From NCBI GenBank assembly GCA_003221455.1, contig QHRX01000021.1:1-40465 (forward strand): a stretch of DNA of 40,465 bases, written 5' to 3'. Below are positions 25,904 to 35,829 of this stretch, piece by piece (within the stretch, counting starts at the first letter, position 1; each line of letters opens with the position of its first letter). A program made the position numbers and the translations under genes. This DNA comes from Candidatus Rokuibacteriota bacterium. GTDB lineage: Bacteria; Methylomirabilota; Methylomirabilia; Rokubacteriales; CSP1-6. Below the pieces are notes generated by a model. That model was not told the DNA's origin, did no database searches, and saw nothing but the letters and a program-made list of their open reading frames with translations.

Positions 25904-26282
25904 CTTCCACCGTTCCCGACGGGTTGCCGTGTTTCCGTCGGCGCAGTCAGGACGCCCATTGGGGCGAACAATCGAAGCCGGCTGGCCCCCTGCAGGGAAC
26001 CACTTTTTACTTCTGAGCGGGCTTGACGTCAACGACGATTTCGCGGTCGACCGGCGGTGATCGGCGATGAACGATCCGGCGGCGCCTCTCGTTCCCGGCC
26101 CCGGGCCGGCGTTCGGCAGGGGGGAGGCCGCCCGGCGCCTCGACGAGCCACCGCGGTGTCGATCGGCTGCTTCGCGGCCGCTCGAGATGCTGGCCGCGTC
26201 GGTCGGGATGCCGGGCGCCGGCCGCCGTCAATCCGCCGGGCCACGCAGCAGTGCCGCCCGTCTCGCGACAGCGTGTGGGTTC

Positions 26283-26316
26283 GTGCGCCCCGGTCCTCTG
26301 TGCGCCCCGGTCCTCT
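26283..26316 (+). repeat. 17-bp perfect tandem duplication
   Basis: gtgcgccccggtcctct x2. Confidence 0.9.
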
Positions 26317-26371
26317 TGACGGCCGACGTGAAATGTATCAATCTGGCAAATCCTTGGAAAGGGAGGCTCGC

Positions 26372-27411
26372 ATGCGTCTCGGCTACTTCGCAATGCCGCT
26401 GCACCCACCCGGCTCCGATCCCGGGCAGACGATGGAGGACGACCTCCAGCAGTTGGTGTTTCTCGAAGGGCTTGGCTTCGAAGAGGCCTGGATCGGCGAG
26501 CACTTCACCGCGCGTTGGGAGAACATCCCGTGCCCGGACCTTTTCATCGCCAAGGCGCTCGGCCTGACGCGAACGTTGAAGCTCGGCACCGGGGTCTCCT
26601 GTCTGCCCAACCACAACCCGCTCATGCTGGCCCAGCGGATCGCGGTGCTCGACCACTTGGCGCGGGGGCGCTTCTACTGGGGCGTGGGCTCCGGCGGGTT
26701 CCCCGGAGACTTCGAGCTGTTCGGTTTCGACCCAAAGAGCGGCGAGCACCGGGAGTTCACGCGGGCCTGCCTGGAGACCGTCCTCGGCCTGTGGACTGAT
26801 CCGAAGCCCGGGCTCTACGAGAACAAGTACTGGCGGTTCCGGGTGCCCGAGCCGCAGGACGACATCGGGCTCGCCCTGCAATCAGCGTGGCGGGGGTATC
26901 GGCAAAGTCGGAGACGTTGGTCCTCGCCGGCGAGCGCGGCTACCTGCCCATGAGCATCAACTTCGTTCCGGCTCGGATCCTGCGCACGCACTGGGAGGGA
27001 GTCGAGGAGGGGGCGCGCCGAGCCGGGCGCGCCGCCGACCGGGCCACCTGGCGCATCTCGCGGGACGTCTACGTCGGGGAGACGACGGCGCAGGCGCGCC
27101 GCGAGGCGCTGGGCGGGAGCCTGGCACGAGACTGGACCGGCTACTTCCTGCCGCTGCTCAAGAAGGTCGGGCTCTTGAGCCTCTGCAAGGTGGATCCCGA
27201 CATGCCCGACTCCGAGGTCACGCTCGAGTACCTCGCCGACCAGGTCTGGATCGTCGGCGACCCGGGCGAGGTGGCGCGTAAGCTCCAGCAGCTCCAGCGG
27301 GATGTGGGAGGCTTCGGGACCCTGCTCGTCATCGCCCACGAGTGGGAACCCCGGGCGGCGTGGACGCGATCGATGAGCCTGCTGACGGAGCAGGTCGCTC
27401 CTCGCCTATAG
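26372..27411 (+). pseudogene. LLM-class flavin-dependent oxidoreductase split by a frame change
   Basis: Frame A MRLGYFAMPLHPPGSDPGQTMEDDLQQLVFLEGLGFEEAWIGEHF...VPEPQDDIGLAL, then frame B ..AGVSAKSETLVLAGERGYLPMSINF..; segment between the halves missing. Confidence 0.8.
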
Positions 27412-27663
27412 CGGGCCCGCAGCCGCGGTCGTGCCATCACGCGGATCCGTCAGAGCAGCCCGACCTGATCCAGTGAAATGACCGTTCGGTCCCGGCGATC
27501 TCGGAGGGGCGGTCGTCACGCGCTTCGAGGGGCGATGTGGGTGACTCGCCGTGAAGGCGGCCATCCTGCGAGCCTCGGCCCTCGCGATCCGGAACCGACC
27601 GGGGGGTGAGCGTTCCATTCTGTCTTCACAACCGGACTGACTAGGAGGAGGAGGGCACAGCCC

Positions 27664-28686
27664 ATGGGAAGGAACGTCAGGGTGTTGGTGGTGCTCGCCG
27701 CGTCGATCGCCGCCGCGATGCTGGCGAGCGACTTCGGCGGGAGCCACGGCGCGGCGGCGGACTTCGAGTTGGCGATGGTGATCAAAGAGACGACGAACCC
27801 GTACTACAACGCGACCCTTGCGGGCGCGAAGATCGCCGCGGAGGAGATCGGCGGCACGGCGAAGAACTACGGTCCGACGCAGTCAAGCGCCCAGGCGCAG
27901 ATCGAGATTATCAATAATCTTGCCGAGCGGCGGGTCGCGGCGATCGCGGTCGCCCCAAGCGATCCCAACGCGGTCGTGCCGGCGATGAAGCGCGCCCAGA
28001 AGCTCGGCTCCAAGGTGATCACGTTCGACGCCGACTCTGCGCCGGCCGGACGGCCTTTCTTCGTCAACCAGGCGACGACCGAGTCGGTCGGCAAGTTCGG
28101 CGCAGGCAAACTGGCGGAGGTGATGAGTTACAAGGGGAAGGTGGCCATCGTCTCGGCCCAGCCGACGGCGGCGAACCAGAACGCCTGGATCGCGGCCTTC
28201 CGGGAGGAGCTGAAGAAGCCACCGTACACGAGCATGCAGGTCGTGGACGAGGTGTACGGATACGACAACGAGCAGAAGGCCTTCGACCTGACGGTCGCGT
28301 TGACGACCAAGTATCCGGACCTCGCCGGAATCTACGCGCCCACCTGTCCGGGCCTTCCCGCGGTGGCGCGGGCTCTCGAGTCCGTCAATAAGGGCAAAGG
28401 GGCCGTCAAGCTAGCCGGCATGTGCGTGCCGAGCATCACGGCGAAGTACATGCTTGATGGGACGATCTCGGTCTTCTACCTGTGGGACCCGGTGAAGCTC
28501 GGCTACATCACGTACTACGCTGCCAAGTACTTCGCCGACGGAAAAATCCAAGGCAAGCCGGGCGACTCCTTCACGATCAAGGAAGGCAAGTGGCCCGGCA
28601 CGTACAAGGTCCTTCCCAACGGCGAGATCGTCACCGGCGGCCCGCTTCAGTACACCCCGGCGAACTACAAGCAACACGAGTACTAG
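27664..28686 (+). CDS. Sugar ABC transporter substrate-binding protein (RhaS/RbsB type)
   Basis: Signal peptide; FELAMVIKETTNPYYNATLAGAKIAAEEIGG...AAIAVAPSDPNAVVPAMKRAQKLGSKVITFDADS...YLWDPVKLGYITYY. Confidence 0.9.
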   Translation: MGRNVRVLVVLAASIAAAMLASDFGGSHGAAADFELAMVIKETTNPYYNATLAGAKIAAEEIGGTAKNYGPTQSSAQAQIEIINNLAERRVAAIAVAPSDPNAVVPAMKRAQKLGSKVITFDADSAPAGRPFFVNQATTESVGKFGAGKLAEVMSYKGKVAIVSAQPTAANQNAWIAAFREELKKPPYTSMQVVDEVYGYDNEQKAFDLTVALTTKYPDLAGIYAPTCPGLPAVARALESVNKGKGAVKLAGMCVPSITAKYMLDGTISVFYLWDPVKLGYITYYAAKYFADGKIQGKPGDSFTIKEGKWPGTYKVLPNGEIVTGGPLQYTPANYKQHEY

Positions 28687-28821
28687 CCATCAGCCAGGAC
28701 CCCGGCGGCGGCGTAGGCGCGGGCGACGCAGCTCGCGCTCCCGCCGCCGGGGCGACACGGCGCCGCGCCGGACCGTGAGGGAGGCCTCCTGTCTCCGGTG
28801 TCGGGCTTTCCCATCGAAGCC

Positions 28822-30357
28822 ATGAGCTCCGTGGCACCCATCGTCGAGTTGCGCGGGATCACGAAGCGCTTCGGACCCGTGGAGGTGCTGACGGACATCG
28901 ACCTCAGTCTTCGCTCCGGCCGGGTGCATTCGCTGGCAGGAGAGAACGGCGCGGGGAAGAGCACCATCGTCAAGATACTCGGCGGGGTTCATCGGCCTGA
29001 CGACGGCCTGATCTTCAAGGAAGGCGAGGAAATCACGATCCACGGGGCGGCTGAGGCCCAGCGGCACGGCATCGCCGTCATCCACCAGCACCCCGCCCTC
29101 TTTCCCGACCTGTCAGTGGCCGAGAACATCTTCGTCGGCCGCCAGCCCCGCCGCCTCGGCAGGATCGACTGGGTGGCGATGCGGCGCGAGGCGCGCGAGC
29201 TTCTGTCCGGCCTCCGGGTCGACGTCGATGTCCGCCTGCCCGTCAAGATGCTCGGAATCGCCGAGCGTCAAACGGTCGAGATCGTCAAGGCCCTCTCGCT
29301 TCGCGCCCGTGTGCTCGTCATGGACGAGCCTACGTCGGCGATCTCGAGGGAGGAGGCCGTCCGGCTCTTCGAGATCGTCGAGACGCTGAAGCAGCAGGGC
29401 GTCGCGATCCTCTTCATCAGTCACTTTATCGACGAGATCCTGCGGCTCGGCGACGATGTCACGATCCTTCGCTCGGGCCGACGCGTCGTGACCTCGTCCG
29501 CCGCCGAGCTGACCCTCGAGTCGACGGTCCGCCATATGGTCGGTCGGACGCCCGAGGCCCTCTTCCCGAAGGAAGCCGCCGCAATCGGGGAGCCGGTCGT
29601 GGAGGTCCGCGGCCTGGCCGGCTGCGGCTTCGTCGAGGACGTGAGTTTCACCCTGCGGGCGGGCGAGATCGTCGGCTTCTTCGGGCTCGTCGGCGCCGGC
29701 CGTTCGGAGGTCGCCCAGATGCTGTTCGGGATCGAGCCCCCAGACCGGGGCGAGGTCCGCGTGGACGGCGGCAGGGCTCGAATCCGGTCGCCACGTGACG
29801 CGATGCGGCTCGGAATCTCGCTGCTGCCTGAGGACCGCCATCAGCAGGGGCTCGTCCTCGAGTTCCCGATCCGGGCGAACGCAACGCTGCCGATTCTTCG
29901 GCGGTTCACGAGATGGCTCGGTCTCGTCGACCGCACGCGCGAGGCGGAGATCGCCGGGGACTACGCCAAGCGGATGCGGGTCGTGGCGACCGGAATCGAG
30001 CAGCTGGTGAACGCCCTCTCTGGTGGCAACCAGCAGAAGGTACTGCTGGCCAAGTGGCTGATGCCCTCGCCGCGAATCCTCATCCTCGATCAGCCGACTC
30101 GCGGGATCGACGTCGGGGCGAAGGCAGAGATCCATCGGATCATCTCGCAGCTTGCGGGGCAGGGCATGGCGATCGTCCTGATCAGCGACGACGTCCCCGA
30201 CGTGACGGCGATGGCCGACCGGATTCTCGTCTTCCGCAGCGGCCGTATCGTCGCGGAGTTCTCCCGCGCCACGGTCGACCGCGGGTCCATGGTGCTTGCG
30301 GCTTCGCACGCCGGACCGGATCCCGTTGCGGCCGGCCCCGGCGCTGGGCGGCCATGA
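28822..30357 (+). CDS. Sugar ABC transporter ATP-binding protein (two ABC domains, RbsA/RhaT type)
   Basis: Walker A GENGAGKSTIVKIL, MDEPTSAISREEA, second domain LSGGNQQKVLLAKWL, LDQPTRGIDVGAK. Confidence 0.95.
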   Translation: MSSVAPIVELRGITKRFGPVEVLTDIDLSLRSGRVHSLAGENGAGKSTIVKILGGVHRPDDGLIFKEGEEITIHGAAEAQRHGIAVIHQHPALFPDLSVAENIFVGRQPRRLGRIDWVAMRREARELLSGLRVDVDVRLPVKMLGIAERQTVEIVKALSLRARVLVMDEPTSAISREEAVRLFEIVETLKQQGVAILFISHFIDEILRLGDDVTILRSGRRVVTSSAAELTLESTVRHMVGRTPEALFPKEAAAIGEPVVEVRGLAGCGFVEDVSFTLRAGEIVGFFGLVGAGRSEVAQMLFGIEPPDRGEVRVDGGRARIRSPRDAMRLGISLLPEDRHQQGLVLEFPIRANATLPILRRFTRWLGLVDRTREAEIAGDYAKRMRVVATGIEQLVNALSGGNQQKVLLAKWLMPSPRILILDQPTRGIDVGAKAEIHRIISQLAGQGMAIVLISDDVPDVTAMADRILVFRSGRIVAEFSRATVDRGSMVLAASHAGPDPVAAGPGAGRP

Positions 30358-31433
30358 TCACGTCGAGCGAGACACCCACGCGGTCGCGTCAGAGCGGCGG
30401 AGCCTGGGGCGGGTTTGCCGACCGGATCCTGCGCGTTCGCGAACTCGGTCTCGTGGTCGTCCTCCTCCTCATTTGCACGATCGTCACCGCGCGCGCGCCG
30501 CGCTTCTTGGACGGGCCAAACCTCGAACAGGTCGCGCTCTCGGCCACGCTCGTGTGCATCGTCGCGCTCGGCCAGGCGCTCGTGATCATCGCCCGTCAGA
30601 TCGACCTGTCGGTCGGGGCCATCGTGGCGATGAGCGCGTTCGTCACGGCGTCCTGGCTCGAGGGCCGGCCCGACGGAGGCATCCTCACGGCGTTCCTCAT
30701 CGGCTGTGGGGTAGGAGCCGCGCTCGGAACCGGCAACGCACTCCTCGTCGCGGTGGCCCGCATCCCGGCGGTCGTCGCGACGCTGGGGACGCTCGCGATC
30801 TACCGCGGCGCGGCGATCGTCATCGCGAGAGGCCGGCAGATTTCCGCGACGGTGCTACCCGAGAGCTACCAGGAGGTCGCGCAGCTGCACATAGCGGGTG
30901 TGCCCCTTCTCGTCTGGCTCGCGCTCCTGCTCACCCTCTTCTTTAGCTGGATGGCGCGCTACACGCGCCTGGGGCGGAACCTCTACGCGCTCGGCAGCAG
31001 CCCGCAGAGCGCGCGCGTCGCGGGCATCAGCGAGACTCGGGGCATTGCCTTCGTGTTCATCCTGTCCGGTCTCCTGTGCGGTTTTGTCGGCGTTCTCTGG
31101 GGGGCCCGCTTCGGAACGGTCGATGCCGTGATCGCCCGCGGCCTGAACCTCGAGGTGATCTCGGCGGTGGTGGTGGGGGGCGTCAGCATCTTCGGCGGTA
31201 GTGGCTCGGTCTATGGAGCGGCTCTCGGCGCCGTCATCTTCGCGGTCCTCCAGAACGGCGTTCAGCTCCTGCGAATCAACCAGTTCTGGCTCGATGCGGT
31301 CGTCGGGATGGCGATCCTCGGTACCGTCGTGTTCTACATGCTTCTGGCGAGGAGGGTCGAACGGGCCGAGCGTGAATGGCGCCGGCTGGCCACGCTCGGG
31401 CGGACCGGGCTGAGGGTGGCGGCGGACCGATGA
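30354..31433 (+). CDS. Sugar ABC transporter permease 1 (RbsC/RhaP-like)
   Basis: ATGA overlap with ATPase; ARQIDLSVGAIVAMSAFV...VATLGTLAIYRGAAIVIARG...VVVGGVSIFGGSGSVYGAALGA. Confidence 0.92.
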   Translation: MITSSETPTRSRQSGGAWGGFADRILRVRELGLVVVLLLICTIVTARAPRFLDGPNLEQVALSATLVCIVALGQALVIIARQIDLSVGAIVAMSAFVTASWLEGRPDGGILTAFLIGCGVGAALGTGNALLVAVARIPAVVATLGTLAIYRGAAIVIARGRQISATVLPESYQEVAQLHIAGVPLLVWLALLLTLFFSWMARYTRLGRNLYALGSSPQSARVAGISETRGIAFVFILSGLLCGFVGVLWGARFGTVDAVIARGLNLEVISAVVVGGVSIFGGSGSVYGAALGAVIFAVLQNGVQLLRINQFWLDAVVGMAILGTVVFYMLLARRVERAEREWRRLATLGRTGLRVAADR

Positions 31434-32491
31434 AGCGCGTGCGCGAGTACGTGGCCCGCTGGGAGGCGCTCCTCCTCGTCTTCCTGATCGGGACGTTCGT
31501 GTTCGGCGCCGGGGTGTCCCGGTATTTCTGGACCGCTTCGAACATCTCGATCGCCACCGCGAGCTTCATGCCGGTGGCGATCGTCGCACTGGCGATGACG
31601 TTGATCATCGTGACAGGGGAGATCGATATCTCTGTCGGATCGATCGTCGGGCTGTGTGCGGCCTGTCTGGGGGTATGCCTCGAAAGGGGTCTACCGATCG
31701 GCGCCGCTATGCCCCTGAGCCTCGTCGTCGGCGCGCTGGCCGGGCTCGGCAACGGCGTCATGGTCGCCTACGTCGGACTTCCCTCGCTCGTCGTCACGAT
31801 CGGAACGCTGGCGCTCTACCGAGGCCTCGCGCAGATCGTCCTCAGGGAGCGCGGTGTCAGCGATTTCCCCGAGTGGTACCAGAACATCGGGTTTGGGACG
31901 ATCGGCGGATCGCCGGTCCCGTGGAGCTCGCTCATCTTCGCCGTCTTGGCGATCGGGTTCGCGGTATTCCTCCACGCGACTCGGGGGGGACGCGCGCTGT
32001 ACGCGATCGGGAACAACCGGGAGGCCGCACGGTTTTCGGGCATCGCCGTCAAGCGCGGCCTCCTTGGCCTCTTCGTCACGTCCGGGGTCATGTGCTCGGT
32101 GGCGGCGATCGTGCTGACGGCGTACCTCGCAAGCGCGCGCTCTGATACGGCGAGCGGGCTCGAGCTCCAGGTGATCACCGCCGTCGTGCTCGGCGGCGTG
32201 GACATCTTCGGCGGCAGCGGCACGATGGTCGGCGTCGTCATCGCCCTGTTCGTCCTGGCCTTCGTGCAGAATTCGCTCGGCCTCGCGGGCGTCACCCCGG
32301 AGGCGCAGCAGATCGCGACGGGGGGCGTCCTGATCGCGACCCTCAGCGTCTTCGGGGCGGCGCGGTTCGTGCGGGCGCACGGCGCCGCGCGAGGACGCTT
32401 CCGGAGGCGCCGGCCTCGCGCGCTTGCGACAGGGGGGCGACCCTCCGGCGGGGGTGAGGAGTCCGTAAAGGCGCACGCGGGTCGCGAGTGA
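31430..32491 (+). CDS. Sugar ABC transporter permease 2 (RbsC/RhaQ-like)
   Basis: ATGA overlap; VTGEIDISVGSIVGLCAACLG...VVTIGTLALYRGLAQIVLRERGVSDFPEW...VVLGGVDIFGGSGTMVGVVIALF. Confidence 0.92.
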   Translation: MKRVREYVARWEALLLVFLIGTFVFGAGVSRYFWTASNISIATASFMPVAIVALAMTLIIVTGEIDISVGSIVGLCAACLGVCLERGLPIGAAMPLSLVVGALAGLGNGVMVAYVGLPSLVVTIGTLALYRGLAQIVLRERGVSDFPEWYQNIGFGTIGGSPVPWSSLIFAVLAIGFAVFLHATRGGRALYAIGNNREAARFSGIAVKRGLLGLFVTSGVMCSVAAIVLTAYLASARSDTASGLELQVITAVVLGGVDIFGGSGTMVGVVIALFVLAFVQNSLGLAGVTPEAQQIATGGVLIATLSVFGAARFVRAHGAARGRFRRRRPRALATGGRPSGGGEESVKAHAGRE

Positions 32492-32770
32492 AGCAGCGCG
32501 GTCGCCGTTCAGGCGCTGGCATCCCGGCACGGCGACGATGCGGTGCTCGAAGGCGTCGGGCGTGATGGTCGGCCGCGGCCGGCCCGAGCTGCCCGTCAGG
32601 AGCAATCCGGGGTCGGCGAGGACGCCGGCTCGGGACTCTCGAGGCCGCCGCCGCCGACCGGTCCGCTCCGACTCTCGCCGCCGTCTTGACAATGGTCTCG
32701 CGCGCGTGCTGTGGTGCTCGCGCCACCAGCCGCGCTCCACCCGAGGCCCCGACGGGCGGCGAGGACGGTC

Positions 32771-33943
32771 ATGAAGATCACGGGCGTCGAGACGTTCGCC
32801 GTCGATACGAGATTCAAACCCCAGCGGCCTTGGCTCTTCTGCGCCGTCCGCACCGATGCGGGCGTCACCGGTTACGGCGAGTTCGGCTGCGACGGCATCA
32901 CCCGTGGCCTCGTGGGTCTCGTGCAGGACCTTGGCGGGCGGCTTGTCGGCCGCGATCCGAGTGCGGTCGAGAAGCACTACGTCGACCTCTACCGGTACAC
33001 TCGCCAGACCGCCTACGGCGCGACCCAGATGGCCATCGCCGGCCTCGAGCTGGCGCTGTGGGACCTGGCAGGCAAGTCGCTCGGCGTGCCGGTCTACAAG
33101 CTCATGGGCGGTCCGCATCGCGACCGGCAGCGCGTGTACTGGTCGCATTGCGCCAGTTACCGGGTCGAGAATTGGGAGATCTTCGGTGTCAATCCGCTCC
33201 GGACGATGGCCGACCTCGCCGACTGCGCCCGTGAGGTGCCCAAGCGCGGGTACACGGCCCTGAAGACCAACATCATCTGGCCGGGCGAGCCGGCGCGCCG
33301 AATACACCAGGGCCGGCTCGGGCCGCACGACCAGCTGGCCACCCGCGATATCGTCCGGCAGGCGGTCGCCCAGATCGCCGCCATGCGGGAGGCGGTGGGG
33401 CCCGACCTCGACATCTGCCTCGACGTGAACGTCAACTTCAAACCCACCGAGGCCCTGTTGCTCGCCCGCGAGCTGGAGCAGTATCGCCTCTGCTGGCTGG
33501 AGATTGACAGCGAGGACCCTCGCGCCCTGGCCCAGCTCAAGACGTCAACGCGCGTGCCCATCTGCGCGGGCGAGCAGCTGCTCACGGTGCGGCGGTACCG
33601 ACCGTTCTTCGATCTCCACGCCATGGACGTGGTGATGCTGGACGTTCAGTGGCAGGGGTTCGCCGCCGCCAAGAAGGTGGCCGACCTCGCCGAGACCTAC
33701 GAGCTGAACGTCGCCCCGCACAACTACAACGGCCATCTCAGCACGTTTCAGAGCCTGAACCTCTGCGCCTCGGTCTCGAACGTGAAGATCATGGAGAGCG
33801 ACCCCGACGCCGTGCCCATCCGCGACGAGCTGTTCACGATGGCGCCGGAGATCGAGAACGGTCACATGAAGATTCCGACGGCGCCCGGTTGGGGCACCGA
33901 GCTGAACGAGAAGGCCGCGCGCAAGTACGCCTGGACCGGCTAG
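32771..33943 (+). CDS. Mandelate racemase/muconate lactonizing (enolase superfamily) enzyme, likely sugar-acid dehydratase
   Basis: MKITGVETFAVDTRF...ALWDLAGKSLGVPVYKLMGG...DICLDVNVNF...WLEIDSEDP...ICAGEQL...APHNYNGHLSTF. Confidence 0.9.
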   Translation: MKITGVETFAVDTRFKPQRPWLFCAVRTDAGVTGYGEFGCDGITRGLVGLVQDLGGRLVGRDPSAVEKHYVDLYRYTRQTAYGATQMAIAGLELALWDLAGKSLGVPVYKLMGGPHRDRQRVYWSHCASYRVENWEIFGVNPLRTMADLADCAREVPKRGYTALKTNIIWPGEPARRIHQGRLGPHDQLATRDIVRQAVAQIAAMREAVGPDLDICLDVNVNFKPTEALLLARELEQYRLCWLEIDSEDPRALAQLKTSTRVPICAGEQLLTVRRYRPFFDLHAMDVVMLDVQWQGFAAAKKVADLAETYELNVAPHNYNGHLSTFQSLNLCASVSNVKIMESDPDAVPIRDELFTMAPEIENGHMKIPTAPGWGTELNEKAARKYAWTG

Positions 33944-34086
33944 GCGGTGCTCGGGAGCCATCAGCCTGGACGTTCCCGGCGGTCAGGGGACCCCTGGATC
34001 ACGTCGACGGGCGTGAACCGTGAGCCTCGGGCCGGGGGCCGTGAGGCATGGTCGCCAGCCCGGAGTCGGCGCCGCCGAAGACTCCG

Positions 34087-34854
34087 TCAGCGACGCTCCT
34101 CGTCCAGAAAGGCCACGACGCGACAGATGCTCGCTTCACCCCCCACCCAGCGCCAAGGGAATGCGCCCAGGGTGACCCGCCGCCCGGCGACGACGGCCAC
34201 GTCGCCCCCGAGATTCTCGAGCAAGGGGATGTTGCTGCGCGCTGTCCTATAGTGGTTATAGTCGAACCACTTCGTCGGCAGCACCTCCTCGACCGGCTGA
34301 CCGACCATCGCTTCGTACTCGCCCACGAGGTCCGGCCTCATCAGGCGAACCCGCGTGCATAGCGAATGATCGGTGGATGCCAGATCGGTGCCGAGCCACT
34401 TGATCTTCTTGCCGACAAGGTAGTCGACGACCTCCGGGTGCGGGCCGGGATGGCGGTCGAAGTACGTCACGTCGTCGCGCGTCTTCTGCGTCCAGTTGTA
34501 GCGCTCCCAGCCGGTGTAGAGGATGACGATGTCCCCTTCACGGATTGGCTCCGGCGCGTGCGCGAGCACCTGGTCGAGCCGGTAGAGACTCCAGCGGTCG
34601 GTCACGGGGCGCAGGTCGATGACGAGGCCGGTACCCACTAGCTCCTCGATCGAGATGTCTCCGAGGTGCTTTCCGGTCTCGCAGTAGTGGCTGGGCGCGT
34701 CGATGTGCGTCCCGGTGTGCATGTTGGTCTTGACGAGCATGGTGCTCTTGCGATCACGCTGATGCGTCGTGATGTCCGTCACCTCGATCGACTCGAACTG
34801 CGGCCAGGTGGGCATGCGGTCGCCCCACGGCTGGGTGAGGTCGATGACTTTCAC
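34087..34854 (-). CDS. Cyclase family/kynurenine-formamidase-like metal hydrolase
   Basis: VKVIDLTQPWGDRMPTWPQFESIEV...NMHTGTHIDAPSHYCETGKHLGDI; GTG 34854 likely start. Confidence 0.88.
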   Translation of the reverse strand: MKVIDLTQPWGDRMPTWPQFESIEVTDITTHQRDRKSTMLVKTNMHTGTHIDAPSHYCETGKHLGDISIEELVGTGLVIDLRPVTDRWSLYRLDQVLAHAPEPIREGDIVILYTGWERYNWTQKTRDDVTYFDRHPGPHPEVVDYLVGKKIKWLGTDLASTDHSLCTRVRLMRPDLVGEYEAMVGQPVEEVLPTKWFDYNHYRTARSNIPLLENLGGDVAVVAGRRVTLGAFPWRWVGGEASICRVVAFLDEERR

Positions 34855-35044
34855 TTGTGCACTCCCTCCGCGAGTGGGCACCCGCCGCCGAGCGGGGATC
34901 TGCATCGTCGATCAGACGGCGCGACACCCGCGCAATGTTCGGTCCTCCCGCCTGTCGAGCTCTAATCCGCCAGGAGGCCCAAGCCTATCGGGGACGACGT
35001 GGGCGGTCAAGAACTGCGCGCTGCCGGCGGGAGCAGTCGGACGC

Positions 35045-35815
35045 CTACGTGATGATCTTCGGGTAGAGTCGAGCGCCGAGCCCGATCAGCGCCACCAAGA
35101 CGATGGCGTCCACCGCGAAATCCAGGGGGAGACCGAACAGGCTGCGGCCGCCGTCGATCATGAGTTCTCGGAGGGCATCGACCTGATAGGTCAGCGGGTT
35201 CGCGGCGGCGAGGCCCCGTAACCATGCCGGCATCATCGCCAGGGGGTAGATGGCGTTGCTGGCGAAGAAGAGCGGCATCGTGAGAACCTGGCCGATGCCC
35301 ATGAAGCGCTCGCGCGTTTTGACGACACACGCAACCGCGAGGGAGAAGGTGGAAAATATCGCGGCGCCGAGCGCGATCGACGCCAGCACCCCGAGGACGG
35401 CGCCGACGCTGAGGCGAAGGTGGATCTTCATGAGCGCCGCCACGGCATAGATGATCATTGCCTGTGACATGGCACGCACGCCGGCCGAAAGGGCCTTACC
35501 GGAGACGAGCGCCACCCGAGAGGCCGGGCTCACCAGAAACTTGTGCAGGATTCCCAGGTCGCGCTCCCAGATCACCGAAATCCCGTAGAAGATGGCGATG
35601 AAGAGCACGCTCTGAGCGAGGATCCCGGGCGCCATGAAGTCCAAATAGGAGAGCTGACCGGTCGGGATCTCCCGGAGCCGACCGAAGACCCGGCCGAAGA
35701 CGACCAGCCACAGGAGCGGCTGGATCGCGCGGGTCAGCAGCTCCATCGGGTCATGGCGCAACTTGCGAACCTCGGCCTCTGCGACGGCGAGCGTTTGCCT
35801 GAGGAAGACGAACAT
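35045..35815 (-). CDS. ABC-2 type permease (DrrB-like)
   Basis: Multi-TM; LTRAIQPLLWLVVFGRVFGRLREIPTGQLSYLDFMAPGILAQSVLFIAIFYGISVIWERDLGILHKFLVSPASR. Confidence 0.88.
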   Translation of the reverse strand: MFVFLRQTLAVAEAEVRKLRHDPMELLTRAIQPLLWLVVFGRVFGRLREIPTGQLSYLDFMAPGILAQSVLFIAIFYGISVIWERDLGILHKFLVSPASRVALVSGKALSAGVRAMSQAMIIYAVAALMKIHLRLSVGAVLGVLASIALGAAIFSTFSLAVACVVKTRERFMGIGQVLTMPLFFASNAIYPLAMMPAWLRGLAAANPLTYQVDALRELMIDGGRSLFGLPLDFAVDAIVLVALIGLGARLYPKIIT

Positions 35816-35829
35816 TGGGCGGTGCCCTC

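Noticed and set aside
26007-26408. Minus-strand ORF ending EIVVDVKPAQK
   Set aside because: Only the last residues look protein-like; the remainder is Arg-rich noise and no family is recognised
29113-30309. 398-aa minus-strand ORF
   Set aside because: Antisense shadow of the ABC ATPase gene
31691-33328. 545-aa minus-strand ORF
   Set aside because: Antisense shadow across the permease and enolase-superfamily genes
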